This document shows positions 1 to 6,446 of a stretch of 9,646 bases of DNA, one piece after another. The stretch lies in contig CAYFOI010000034.1 of the NCBI GenBank assembly GCA_964344725.1, positions 1 to 9,646 of the forward strand. The letters are read 5' to 3'. The translations under genes and the position numbers were made by a program. The notes below the pieces were generated by a model, which saw only the letters and a program-made list of their open reading frames with translations, did no database searches and was not told where the DNA came from. Numbering within the stretch: position 1 is the first letter of the stretch; each line of letters opens with the position of its first letter. The DNA is from CG2-30-44-17 sp964344725. GTDB lineage: Bacteria > Patescibacteriota > Gracilibacteria > UBA1369 > UBA12470.

Positions 1-35
1 AAACCCGGCTTATAGCTTGAGAAGAATGCTGCACT

Positions 36-53
36 TTTTTTTTGCAAAAAAAA
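36..53. repeat. T/A perfect palindrome upstream of the sugar transferase
   Basis: Eight T, then GC, then eight A form an 18-base perfect palindrome (the T run is really nine long, 35-43). It lies between the window start and the heptamer array. It could be part of a terminator for a gene to the left, but no GC-rich stem is visible before the T run, so the role is open. Confidence 0.4.
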
Positions 54-62
54 TCCTTACAC

Positions 63-93
63 TACGTATTACGTACTACGTACTACGTACTAC
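63..93. repeat. TACGTAC heptamer tandem array
   Basis: About 4.4 head-to-tail copies of a 7-base unit (consensus TACGTAC, first copy TACGTAT), ending seven bases before the chosen ATG at 101. The array is open in the reading frame of the downstream gene, which is why that frame extends left to position 17; the residues it would encode resemble no transferase N-terminus. It is one of five period-7/8 arrays in this window, all at gene edges. Confidence 0.85.
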
Positions 94-100
94 CATTAAA

Positions 101-1552
101 ATGCGAAAACGCTCAGAAATAATATTCGGCCTACTGAAAATCCCCATGGACTTTTTCATGGTGATTTTTGCGTTTATGATCGCATTCAAACTACGAACTT
201 ACGCAGAACTAATTCCAGGGTTAGAACTACCTGTAGACATGATGAATTTTCCAATGCTACAGGAATACATAGCTTTCATAGCAAAGTGGAGCATTCTATT
301 GCTAGTAATTTTTGCAATCAACAACCTGTACTCGCTAAGGGTAACTAGCAAACTTTCAAAAGAGGTATTAAAAGTCGGCTTCTTAGTCTCGACATGGATA
401 ATGGTCTTAATCGCCTACTTCTTCCTAAGTAGAGAATTTTTCTTCTCAAGATTAGTATTAGGATACGGATGGATCTTGGCAATGATACTTGTTTCAGGAG
501 GCAGAGTTATGATGAGACTAATCCAAACCATGCTTGTCAAAGCAGGAATCGGCCAAAGACGCATGCTGTTTTTAAGCTTAAACAATGCCACTTTGCCAGT
601 TTTAAATAAATTCAAAAAAGACCCCCACTACAAAGTCGTAGGATATCTAAAAAGAAACAAGGATAACAAGATTGAAGGATGCAGACTCCTCGGATCAACA
701 AGTGAGCTTAAAGAAATAATCAAAAAGTACAAAATAGAAGAAATTGTACAAACTCAATACACTCTAGAAAACAAAGAAGCCCCTGATATTCTCGAATTCT
801 GTAGATCACACCACATCCAATACCATTTCATACCTGATTTAGTACAGATCCATCAGAAAAACATAAATATAAACACAATCGCAGGGTTCCCATTAATCAC
901 ACTCAAACCAACCCCTCTCGAAGGCTGGGGAAAAGTCTGGAAAAGAATCTTCGATCTTATAGGTGCAACTGTAGGGCTAATCCTTTTCAGTCCGCTTTTT
1001 ACAATAATTCCTATCCTAATAAAATTCGATTCAAAAGGGACCATCTTATTCAAATACTTAGACGATGGCAGCCGCGTAAAACGCGTCGGACAATACGGGA
1101 AACTGTTCAACTTCTGCAAATTCAGAACCATGAAACCCGGCACGCACAACATGCGATACACAGATTTAGCAGATAAAAACACCCGTGAAGACGGCCCACT
1201 AGTAAAAATCAAAGACGACCCACGCATAACCCGCCTCGGCAAATTCCTTCGCCGCACAGACTTAGACGAAATCCCACAATTCTGGAACGTCCTCAAAGGC
1301 GATATGAGCCTAGTCGGCCCTCGCCCACACCTCCCCGAAGAAGTAGCCAAATACAGCGAAAACGACAAATTCGTCCTAGCAATCAAACCCGGTATAACCG
1401 GCCTAGCACAAACCTCAGGTCGATCAGATCTATCATGGGAAGAAGAAGTCCGCCTAGATTCCTATTACATCGAAAACTGGTCAATAATCTCAGACATAAA
1501 AATAATCCTAAGAACTGTCCTAGCAGTATTTAGAAAGAGGAAAGCGAGCTAG
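101..1552 (+). CDS. Polyprenyl-phosphate sugar-1-phosphate transferase (WcaJ/EpsE-like initiating glycosyltransferase)
   Basis: Inferred role: an inner-membrane enzyme moving a sugar-1-phosphate from a nucleotide sugar to undecaprenyl phosphate, the first step of surface polysaccharide synthesis. The 483-residue protein has four hydrophobic segments (about 16-31, 57-77, 90-109, 115-133), a soluble middle region (about 145-270), and the bacterial sugar transferase domain from about 281 (KRIFDLIGATVG) to the end. That domain shows a membrane-entering helix, KFRTM, the catalytic Asp389-Glu390 pair within LDEIPQFWNVLKGDMSL, VGPRP, and PGITGLAQTSGR. The middle region sits where relatives have a nucleotide-binding fold, but the usual glycine-rich loop is replaced by MLFLSLNNAT. 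ATG at 101 is chosen over TTG at 17 or ATG at 26, because the extra residues come from the T run and heptamer array. There is no Shine-Dalgarno sequence. The sugar (glucose, galactose or other) cannot be told from sequence. The stop overlaps the stop of the convergent neighbour. Confidence 0.93.
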   Translation: MRKRSEIIFGLLKIPMDFFMVIFAFMIAFKLRTYAELIPGLELPVDMMNFPMLQEYIAFIAKWSILLLVIFAINNLYSLRVTSKLSKEVLKVGFLVSTWIMVLIAYFFLSREFFFSRLVLGYGWILAMILVSGGRVMMRLIQTMLVKAGIGQRRMLFLSLNNATLPVLNKFKKDPHYKVVGYLKRNKDNKIEGCRLLGSTSELKEIIKKYKIEEIVQTQYTLENKEAPDILEFCRSHHIQYHFIPDLVQIHQKNININTIAGFPLITLKPTPLEGWGKVWKRIFDLIGATVGLILFSPLFTIIPILIKFDSKGTILFKYLDDGSRVKRVGQYGKLFNFCKFRTMKPGTHNMRYTDLADKNTREDGPLVKIKDDPRITRLGKFLRRTDLDEIPQFWNVLKGDMSLVGPRPHLPEEVAKYSENDKFVLAIKPGITGLAQTSGRSDLSWEEEVRLDSYYIENWSIISDIKIILRTVLAVFRKRKAS

Positions 1553-2016
1553 TAAAGCTCTTCCCCTTCAGGAATATCAGTCCTGGCTACACGTGGCAAC
1601 TGTTCATCAGAACAATTACATACTTCATTAACACCATTTCCAGGACATTTCGAACCTTTAACAAAAGAAGCAGTACCAAGCTGACAACAAAAAACATGCC
1701 TACTAAGACCAAGGTCAGCCATATCAACTTGAGCAGAACACACAGGTGCACAAAGCTCCTCTGTCCTACCAGCACGCTGTTCGTCATTCTCACAAGCATC
1801 AGCAAATACATGCGCATCATCCTGTAAAGCAACCGGCAAAGCAGCGATCTGATCAACAGTAGAAGGAAGACCAGATTCTGGCTTACCAGACTCAGTAGAC
1901 ACTACTATGGTACCCATTAAAGCTGCTGCAGCCGCCAATGACGCCAACCAATATGGACCATTCCCTGCAATTATAGGCCCACGACCTGTATCCGTTGTTG
2001 TTGATCCCCTACTCAT
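1549..2016 (-). CDS. Small membrane-anchored cysteine-rich protein, function unknown
   Basis: I do not recognise this 155-residue protein. A short polar N-terminus with Arg3 and Arg12 precedes one hydrophobic segment (about 21-40, with five consecutive alanines), which reads as a signal anchor or uncleaved signal peptide. Everything after it is polar and acidic and would lie outside the cytoplasm. Eight cysteines, all after the membrane segment (75, 89, 93, 110, 111, 124, 133, 135), could form four disulfides in a small exported domain; the pattern matches no domain I know. A good promoter lies 29-57 bases upstream. The stop is shared with the convergent sugar transferase. The single clean membrane segment, the promoter and the G/T-rich coding strand typical of minus-strand genes here argue that it is a real gene. 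A lipoprotein is unlikely because there is no cysteine near the end of the hydrophobic stretch. Confidence 0.75.
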   Translation of the reverse strand: MSRGSTTTDTGRGPIIAGNGPYWLASLAAAAALMGTIVVSTESGKPESGLPSTVDQIAALPVALQDDAHVFADACENDEQRAGRTEELCAPVCSAQVDMADLGLSRHVFCCQLGTASFVKGSKCPGNGVNEVCNCSDEQLPRVARTDIPEGEELY

Positions 2017-2044
2017 AGTATAAAACTTTTGAAAATAGATGAAT

Positions 2045-2073
2045 ATTTAATCATCATCTCGTTATTTTGTCAA
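2045..2073 (-). promoter_or_regulatory. Sigma70-type promoter for the 155-residue cysteine-rich gene
   Basis: On the minus strand, TTGACA (2068-2073) is followed after exactly 17 bases by TTAAAT (2045-2050). This is a perfect -35 and a fair -10 at ideal spacing. Transcription would start near 2038, leaving about 20 bases of leader before the ATG at 2016. The gene can therefore be transcribed separately from the upstream 314-residue gene. Confidence 0.7.
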
Positions 2074-2106
2074 GCTTTTTACGCATCTAAACTGTAAAAT
2101 AAAATC

Positions 2107-3051
2107 TTACCTTTGTGATAATTCCACCTTAGACATAGGACACCTGCCAAATATACTTTTAAACGTTTCAAAATCCATACTGCAAGAATCTTCATCCTCT
2201 TCACCATATAAAGAACTCAACACAACAAACTCCCACTCACCTGCTGCATTTGTACGGACTCTAATATATCCCGATCTACTACTATCAAGCACGACTCTAA
2301 TCAAATCAGGCACATCACCTATAATCCTCGCAAAATCATCCAACCAATACTTCCGTTCTAAATCCTCAAACTCAACCATAGAAAAATCAACATCTACATA
2401 AAATCTAGTCAAATCTCCAGATCCACCTCTTTGGCTATGAATAAATCTCATATACTCAGAAATTTTATACCAAATGTTTCCTCCACCCCGAGCAGGAACA
2501 AGAACTTCGCAATCCCCATTCGCATTTTGACGCAAAGGACAAGTTAAAACTCCATAACCATCAGGTTGCTGAGCAGAATCATAGGCAACCGTAAATTTCG
2601 AAGCAGGCAAAAGCCCCAAATCCATCAAAATAGCAAGTCCTCGAGAATCCAAAACAAACCTTTGGACATCTCTCGCCTCAACAAACCTATCTAAAATATC
2701 ACCCCTCAAAACATCTAAAGAACGTCTTTCAAAACCACCATTGTAATACTCATCAAGACCTTCTCCAACAAGACGTATTGGTAGCCTCCTAAAGATACCT
2801 TCAACATCATAACCAGCAACACTTAATCCCAAAGCTGCATTAAGCAAAACTTCAACCCTAGCAAGAACCTGTTCCGGAGTAACCTCAGATACATTTTTAG
2901 AAGCCTTCGCAGCCAAACCTTCAGCTGTACCTGCATCACCAATTTCATCTGTTAACAAAGCTTCTGTAGCAACCTGAGCAACGCCATAACTAACCTGCTG
3001 CAAAGGCAATTCTCTACTGTAAACCAATCTCGAGCTCTGTTCTTCTGACAT
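2107..3051 (-). CDS. Hypothetical acidic soluble protein
   Basis: The 314-residue product is not recognised. It has no signal peptide or membrane segment, so it is probably cytoplasmic. Residues about 15-80 are alanine-, valine- and glutamate-rich and look helical. The centre (about 85-160) is charged and ends in a leucine-rich stretch (LDSRGLAILMDLGLLPAS). The second half looks more like mixed or beta structure, with a GGG turn at 189-191 and a very acidic patch GEEDEDS at 283-289. Only four cysteines occur (171, 181, 290, 304), too scattered for an obvious metal site. No catalytic motif stands out. Its promoter overlaps the regulatory region shared with secA, and it reads away from secA. 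The gap to the next minus-strand gene is 90 bases, with a promoter in it. The long frame, matched strand composition and strong promoter support a real, probably lineage-restricted gene. Confidence 0.78.
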   Translation of the reverse strand: MSEEQSSRLVYSRELPLQQVSYGVAQVATEALLTDEIGDAGTAEGLAAKASKNVSEVTPEQVLARVEVLLNAALGLSVAGYDVEGIFRRLPIRLVGEGLDEYYNGGFERRSLDVLRGDILDRFVEARDVQRFVLDSRGLAILMDLGLLPASKFTVAYDSAQQPDGYGVLTCPLRQNANGDCEVLVPARGGGNIWYKISEYMRFIHSQRGGSGDLTRFYVDVDFSMVEFEDLERKYWLDDFARIIGDVPDLIRVVLDSSRSGYIRVRTNAAGEWEFVVLSSLYGEEDEDSCSMDFETFKSIFGRCPMSKVELSQR

Positions 3052-3071
3052 AAAACAAATTACAGTACCTA

Positions 3072-3100
3072 ATTAAAACACTTTGACGGCCATACGTCAA
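3072..3100 (-). promoter_or_regulatory. Sigma70-type promoter for the 314-residue hypothetical gene
   Basis: On the minus strand, TTGACG (3095-3100) is separated by 17 bases from TTTAAT (3072-3077). The predicted start near 3065 gives a leader of only about 14 bases before the ATG at 3051. The -35 hexamer is one arm of the inverted repeat at 3082-3101, so a protein bound there would block it. Confidence 0.68.
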
Positions 3101-3101
3101 A
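3082..3101. repeat. Inverted repeat TTTGACG-6-CGTCAAA in the divergent promoter region
   Basis: Two perfect 7-base arms (3082-3088 and 3095-3101) surround a six-base centre. The repeat lies between the 314-residue gene and secA, overlapping the -35 and spacer of the leftward promoter and sitting about 25 bases before the likely secA -10. It could be an operator, but part of the symmetry may simply reflect a TTGACG hexamer on each strand. Confidence 0.5.
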
Positions 3102-3124
3102 CCCTTCCTGCTTATGCTTTAAAG

Positions 3125-3133
3125 TGCTACAAT
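3125..3133 (+). promoter_or_regulatory. Likely extended -10 promoter of secA
   Basis: TG, one base, then TACAAT (3128-3133) makes an extended -10 element. The hexamer 17 bases upstream (TTCCTG) is a poor -35, as expected where an extended -10 compensates. Transcription would begin near 3140, about 29 bases before the secA ATG. No Shine-Dalgarno sequence follows. Confidence 0.5.
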
Positions 3134-3150
3134 CAGCCGCGCAAAATCCA

Positions 3151-3180
3151 CTAAACCCTAAGTCCTAAATGCTAAATGCT
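3151..3180. repeat. CTAAxxx heptamer array containing the secA start codon
   Basis: Four copies plus two bases of a 7-base unit, consensus CTAAATG with variants CTAAACC and CTAAGTC. The third copy (3165-3171) supplies the ATG used for secA and the fourth supplies another ATG at 3176 in a different frame. Since 7 is not a multiple of 3, the TAA in each unit puts stops in all three forward frames just before the gene. Confidence 0.8.
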
Positions 3181-5823
3181 ATTTTCAAGAAAATCCTCGG
3201 AGACTACAACCTCAAACAGGTTAAAAAACTAGAACCACTAGTAGAACATATAAATTTATTAGAAGAAAAATATCAAAAAGAACTCACAGACAAAGACATC
3301 CCTAAGAAGACACAAGAATTTCGCGAAAGACTAGAAAAAGGAGAACCAATAGAAGACTTGCTTCCAGAAGCGTATGCCCTCGTAAAAAATGCTTGCAGAC
3401 GCCTACTTGGCAAAAAATGGGACGTTCGAGGACACGAAGTTGAGTGGAATATGGTACCTTATGATGTTCAAATCATTGGCGGAATATTCTTGCATCAGGG
3501 AAAAGCCACAGAAATGAAGACTGGTGAAGGTAAAACACTTGTATGTACCATGCCGGTCTATTTAAACGCTCTAACAGGCAAAGGAGTACACGTTGTAACT
3601 GTAAATAGCTACCTTGCTGCCAGAGATGCAGAATGGATGGGAGGGCTTTATAAGTTCTTAGGACTATCTGTAGGAATAATAGAACACGGCCAATCTAGAG
3701 AAGATAAAAGAGCTGCATATGAATGTGACATAACTTATGGGACAAACAACGAATTCGGATTCGACTACCTACGCGACAACATGTCTCGCAGCTTAGATAG
3801 ATGCGTACAAAGAGGCCTCCATTATTCAATCGTGGATGAGGTCGACTCTATCCTCATCGATGAAGCAAGAACACCGCTCATAATTTCTACGCCTGCAGAA
3901 GAATCAACAAACAAATACCAACAATATGCAGAATTAATCGATAAACTCGAAGAAAACAAACACTACAACATAGACGAAAAAGTTAAAACAGCCGTCCTAA
4001 CAGAAGAAGGAATCGCAAAAATGGAGGAACTCCTAGGGATGGAAAACATTTATACAGAAGGCGGATTCCAAGAAGTAAACCACATCGAACAGGCCCTCAA
4101 AGCTCACACAGTTTACAAAAAAGATATCGACTACATGGTCAAAGACGGCCAAGTCGTCATCGTAGACTCATTCACAGGACGATTGATGCCAGGAAGGCGT
4201 TACAGCGCAGGCCTACACCAAGCTGTAGAAGCTAAAGAAGGCGTAGAAGTAAAACGCGAATCCAAAACTCTCGCAACAGTCACCTTCCAAAATTATTTCC
4301 GCATGTACGACAAACTTGCCGGGATGACAGGTACAGCAATGACTGAAGCAGAAGAGTTCGCATCAATTTATGGCCTCGAAACCGTCGAAATCCCAACAAA
4401 CAAATCAATCGCCCGAATCGACAAACCTGATGCGATTTACAAAAACACCAAAGGCAAATACATAGCAATGGCCGAAAAAATCAAAGAACTTCATGAAAAA
4501 GGTCAACCAGTCCTAGTTGGAACGGTCTCAATAGAAAAATCCGAAGTAATTTCAAAACTCCTAAAAAATCACGGAGTCAAACACACCGTCCTAAACGCAA
4601 AACACCACGAACGTGAAGCAGAAATCGTCGCAAAAGCCGGCGAAAAAGGCGCCGTCACAATCGCAACCAACATGGCCGGCCGAGGTACAGATATCAAGCT
4701 CGGCAAAGAAGTCAAAGAACTCGGAGGCCTATACGTAATGGGAACAGAACGCCACGAATCACGCCGAATCGACAACCAGCTCAGAGGACGCTCAGGACGC
4801 CAAGGAGATCCTGGAGAAACACAATTTTACGTCTCGATGGAAGACGACCTTATGCGCCTATTCGGAGCAGACTCAATCAAGAAAATGATGGAAGTTTTGA
4901 AAGTACCAGACGACATGGCTATCCAAAACGGCCGAATTTCAAAATCAATCGAAAACGCTCAAAAAGCTGTAGAAGGAAAACACTTCGACGTCAGAAAACA
5001 TCTGGTAGAATACGACGATGTCATGAACAAACATCGCGAGATAATGTACCGCAAACGTCGCGAAATCCTCGAAGCCGACGACATTTACAACGAACTTCTC
5101 ATACTTATAGAACAAGAGATCGAAGATATGATAATGACACAAGCACAAAGCGCAGAAGTCCAGAAGAAAAACGGACCAAAATTCGATTATCAAGAAATTA
5201 TAGAAACAGTCAACGCAATCCATACAGACAGATCCAATCCTCTCAAACTCGAAGATATCGAAAGAGTCGAAGACGAAGAAAGACTTATCGAAATAATTCG
5301 CGACTATCTGATCTCCGAATACAAAGAACGCGAAAAAACAATCCCAGATTACAAAGAAAAAGAGGGCTCAAAGCTATTACGCCGTGCAGAACGCGACATC
5401 TACTTCCGCGTAATCGACACTCTATGGATGCAACACATCGACGAAATGGCTCATTTGCGTGAAAACGTCGCCCTGAGAAGCTACGGCCAACGCGACCCCC
5501 TCACTGAATATAAAGCAGAATCCTTCCGCATCTTCGGTGAGCTCCAAAAGAACATCCAAAAAACAACTGTAAACACACTCTTCAAGATCCGCGTCCGCGA
5601 CCAAGCAGAAAGTGCCGTAAGAGCAGCCCAAACCCGCGAAATGCGCACAAACGAAGAACAGATAGAAAAAGTTATGAGCGGAAATCGCGCACCAGTCGGG
5701 TCTGTCACACGCAGTACATTCGCCGCAAGCTCACAACCTGCAAAATCAACACCAAAAGTCGGCCGCAACGAACCTTGTCCTTGCGGAAGCGGAAAGAAGT
5801 ATAAGAAATGTTGTGGGAGGTAA
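3169..5823 (+). CDS. secA: Protein translocase ATPase SecA
   Basis: SecA drives unfolded preproteins through the SecYEG channel by ATP hydrolysis at the inner face of the membrane. At 884 residues it is full length (E. coli 901, B. subtilis 841). The first nucleotide-binding domain has the Walker A GEGKT with Lys122, and the DEAD-box variant Asp223-Glu224-Val-Asp226 followed by SILIDEARTPLIIS. The preprotein cross-linking domain falls at about 240-390, within the ATPase core. The second ATPase domain shows MAGRGTDI (502-509) and the arginine motif QLRGRSGRQGD (537-547). The helical scaffold follows (KHFDVRKHLVEYDDVMNKHR), then the C-terminal zinc-binding SEC-C tail with Cys870, Cys872, Cys881 and Cys882 in the CXCX8CC pattern. 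ATG at 3169 gives the usual start (MLNAIFKKILG); it lies inside a heptamer array and lacks a Shine-Dalgarno sequence. csaA, for a SecA-linked chaperone, is the next gene downstream, convergent. The 3' half is markedly more A/C-rich than the 5' part. Confidence 0.99.
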   Translation: MLNAIFKKILGDYNLKQVKKLEPLVEHINLLEEKYQKELTDKDIPKKTQEFRERLEKGEPIEDLLPEAYALVKNACRRLLGKKWDVRGHEVEWNMVPYDVQIIGGIFLHQGKATEMKTGEGKTLVCTMPVYLNALTGKGVHVVTVNSYLAARDAEWMGGLYKFLGLSVGIIEHGQSREDKRAAYECDITYGTNNEFGFDYLRDNMSRSLDRCVQRGLHYSIVDEVDSILIDEARTPLIISTPAEESTNKYQQYAELIDKLEENKHYNIDEKVKTAVLTEEGIAKMEELLGMENIYTEGGFQEVNHIEQALKAHTVYKKDIDYMVKDGQVVIVDSFTGRLMPGRRYSAGLHQAVEAKEGVEVKRESKTLATVTFQNYFRMYDKLAGMTGTAMTEAEEFASIYGLETVEIPTNKSIARIDKPDAIYKNTKGKYIAMAEKIKELHEKGQPVLVGTVSIEKSEVISKLLKNHGVKHTVLNAKHHEREAEIVAKAGEKGAVTIATNMAGRGTDIKLGKEVKELGGLYVMGTERHESRRIDNQLRGRSGRQGDPGETQFYVSMEDDLMRLFGADSIKKMMEVLKVPDDMAIQNGRISKSIENAQKAVEGKHFDVRKHLVEYDDVMNKHREIMYRKRREILEADDIYNELLILIEQEIEDMIMTQAQSAEVQKKNGPKFDYQEIIETVNAIHTDRSNPLKLEDIERVEDEERLIEIIRDYLISEYKEREKTIPDYKEKEGSKLLRRAERDIYFRVIDTLWMQHIDEMAHLRENVALRSYGQRDPLTEYKAESFRIFGELQKNIQKTTVNTLFKIRVRDQAESAVRAAQTREMRTNEEQIEKVMSGNRAPVGSVTRSTFAASSQPAKSTPKVGRNEPCPCGSGKKYKKCCGR

Positions 5824-5960
5824 GGGCGAGAAATCCGTTTCGGAGCTCTCAGACTATGAGCTCCGCGAATAGTCTGAGAGCGAAGAACGTCGAATAGTAA
5901 TTTTGGCAAACCTGGTGACGACAGGTTAACAAAATTACTAATGAGACGAGGATTTCCCCA
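5824..5960. other. Multi-hairpin element between convergent secA and csaA (candidate structured RNA)
   Basis: The element begins right after the secA stop. Three helices are visible. P1: GAAATCC (5830-5836) with GGATTTC (5950-5956), extended by GGG (5824-5826) with CCC (5957-5959) across a three-base bulge. P2: a perfect 12-pair stem, CTCTCAGACTAT (5846-5857) with 5869-5880, and an 11-base loop. P3: a perfect 11-pair stem, TAGTAATTTTG (5895-5905) with 5930-5940, then an inner AACCTG/CAGGTT stem (5909-5914, 5922-5927) and a 7-base loop. Together they fold as a three-way junction. A competing hairpin, CGGAGCTC (5841-5848) with GAGCTCCG (5858-5865), would break P2. No U-run follows either hairpin, so an ordinary terminator is not shown. 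It could be a secA 3' UTR structure, an independent RNA of either strand, a bidirectional transcription end, or a palindromic mobile remnant. I recognise no known RNA class. The next bases, 5961-6006, hold nothing I can name. Confidence 0.6.
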
Positions 5961-6006
5961 TTGAAGGTAGTAGCGAGAATTGCAATCTATATAAGCCCCT
6001 GCTCCA

Positions 6007-6041
6007 CCACTCTCTACAGTTTACATTCTACTCTCTAATAA
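6007..6041. repeat. Degenerate heptamer array at the csaA stop codon
   Basis: Five successive 7-base units share the pattern CTAxxxT with substitutions (best copies CTACAGT 6014-6020 and CTACTCT 6028-6034). The last unit, CTAATAA, contains the csaA stop (CTA on the + strand, TAG on the minus). On the minus strand the units bring TAG or TAA in shifting frames just past the csaA stop. Degeneracy makes this the weakest of the five arrays. Confidence 0.45.
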
Positions 6042-6367
6042 AGCCTCCCCCCTACCGGCACATCCTCATCCGGCTGAACAAGCACACAATCTCCTTCCCC
6101 ATCAGGGACACCAAGGGTCAAAACCTCCGAAATGAAAGGCCCTATTTGACGAGGAGGAAAATTCACAACCCCAAGAACCAACTTTCCTTGTAGATCCTCT
6201 TTTGAATAATGCTTTACAAGCTGAGCAGAAGATTTCTTAATCCCAATCTCCTCACCAAAATCGATCTCAAGCTTATACGCAGGATGCCGCGCCTCAGGAA
6301 AACCCTCGACTTTCACAACCTTCCCTACTCGGATATCTAACTTAAGAAAATCATCATAAGTTGCCAT
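6035..6367 (-). CDS. csaA: CsaA, tRNA-binding-fold export chaperone
   Basis: A 110-residue single-domain protein of the tRNA-binding OB-fold family, the same length as B. subtilis CsaA. The family signatures are clear: ATYDDFLKLDIRVGKVVKVE at the N-terminus, ARHPAYKLEIDFGEEIGIK and SSAQL in the middle (about 26-49), and VNFPPRQIGPFISEVLTLG (about 68-86) followed by the VPDGEGD turn. In B. subtilis, CsaA binds SecA and preproteins and can suppress secretion defects; it has no catalytic site and works as a homodimer in the cytoplasm. Here it sits head-on to secA with only the structured spacer between. The gene follows ftsK on the same strand after 75 bases, with no convincing promoter of its own, so an ftsK-csaA transcript is likely. 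The ATG at 6367 has no Shine-Dalgarno sequence and is preceded by a TAAG heptamer array. The alternative, a stand-alone tRNA-binding (Arc1p/EMAPII-like) protein, belongs to the same fold and is less specific. Confidence 0.93.
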   Translation of the reverse strand: MATYDDFLKLDIRVGKVVKVEGFPEARHPAYKLEIDFGEEIGIKKSSAQLVKHYSKEDLQGKLVLGVVNFPPRQIGPFISEVLTLGVPDGEGDCVLVQPDEDVPVGGRLY

Positions 6368-6372
6368 AAAAG

Positions 6373-6393
6373 AAGTAAGTTATAAGTAGTAAG
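6373..6393. repeat. xxxTAAG heptamer array just upstream of csaA
   Basis: Three 7-base units, each ending in TAAG (AAGTAAG, TTATAAG, TAGTAAG), lie five bases before the csaA start. On the minus strand they read as CTTAxxx units and include a possible -10 (TATAAC, 6380-6385) without a convincing -35. Short, but the same period as the arrays before secA and the sugar transferase. Confidence 0.55.
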
Positions 6394-6410
6394 AAACACA
6401 TTACATGCCC

Positions 6411-6446
6411 CTAAATAGCTAACTAGCTAAAAAGCTAAATAGCTAG
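6411..6446. repeat. CTAAATAG octamer tandem array that provides the ftsK stop codon
   Basis: Four 8-base units (consensus CTAAATAG; the second and third differ by one base each) plus a final CTAG. On the minus strand this last CTAG supplies the TAG stop of ftsK (6443-6445), and further TAG triplets follow in the other frames as the 8-base period shifts phase. It fills most of the ftsK-csaA gap. Confidence 0.85.

Noticed and set aside
63..93. CRISPR array
   Set aside because: The units are 7 bases with no spacers and there are no cas genes.
17..100. Upstream TTG (17) or ATG (26) as start of the sugar transferase
   Set aside because: The extra residues come from the T/A palindrome and heptamer array and look like no transferase N-terminus; ATG at 101 gives a typical basic start before the first membrane segment.
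853..1386. Antisense open frame inside the sugar transferase; similar ones lie inside secA (5481-5909) and on the + strand inside ftsK (7001-7372, 8018-8350)
   Set aside because: They lie inside well-supported genes, look like low-complexity mirror products of biased codon use, and have no promoter or recognisable domain.
5824..5960. tRNA, SRP RNA, hammerhead ribozyme or simple Rho-independent terminator
   Set aside because: There is no tRNA T-loop or cloverleaf, no SRP core motif, no CUGANGA/GAAA hammerhead core on either strand, and no U-run after the hairpins.
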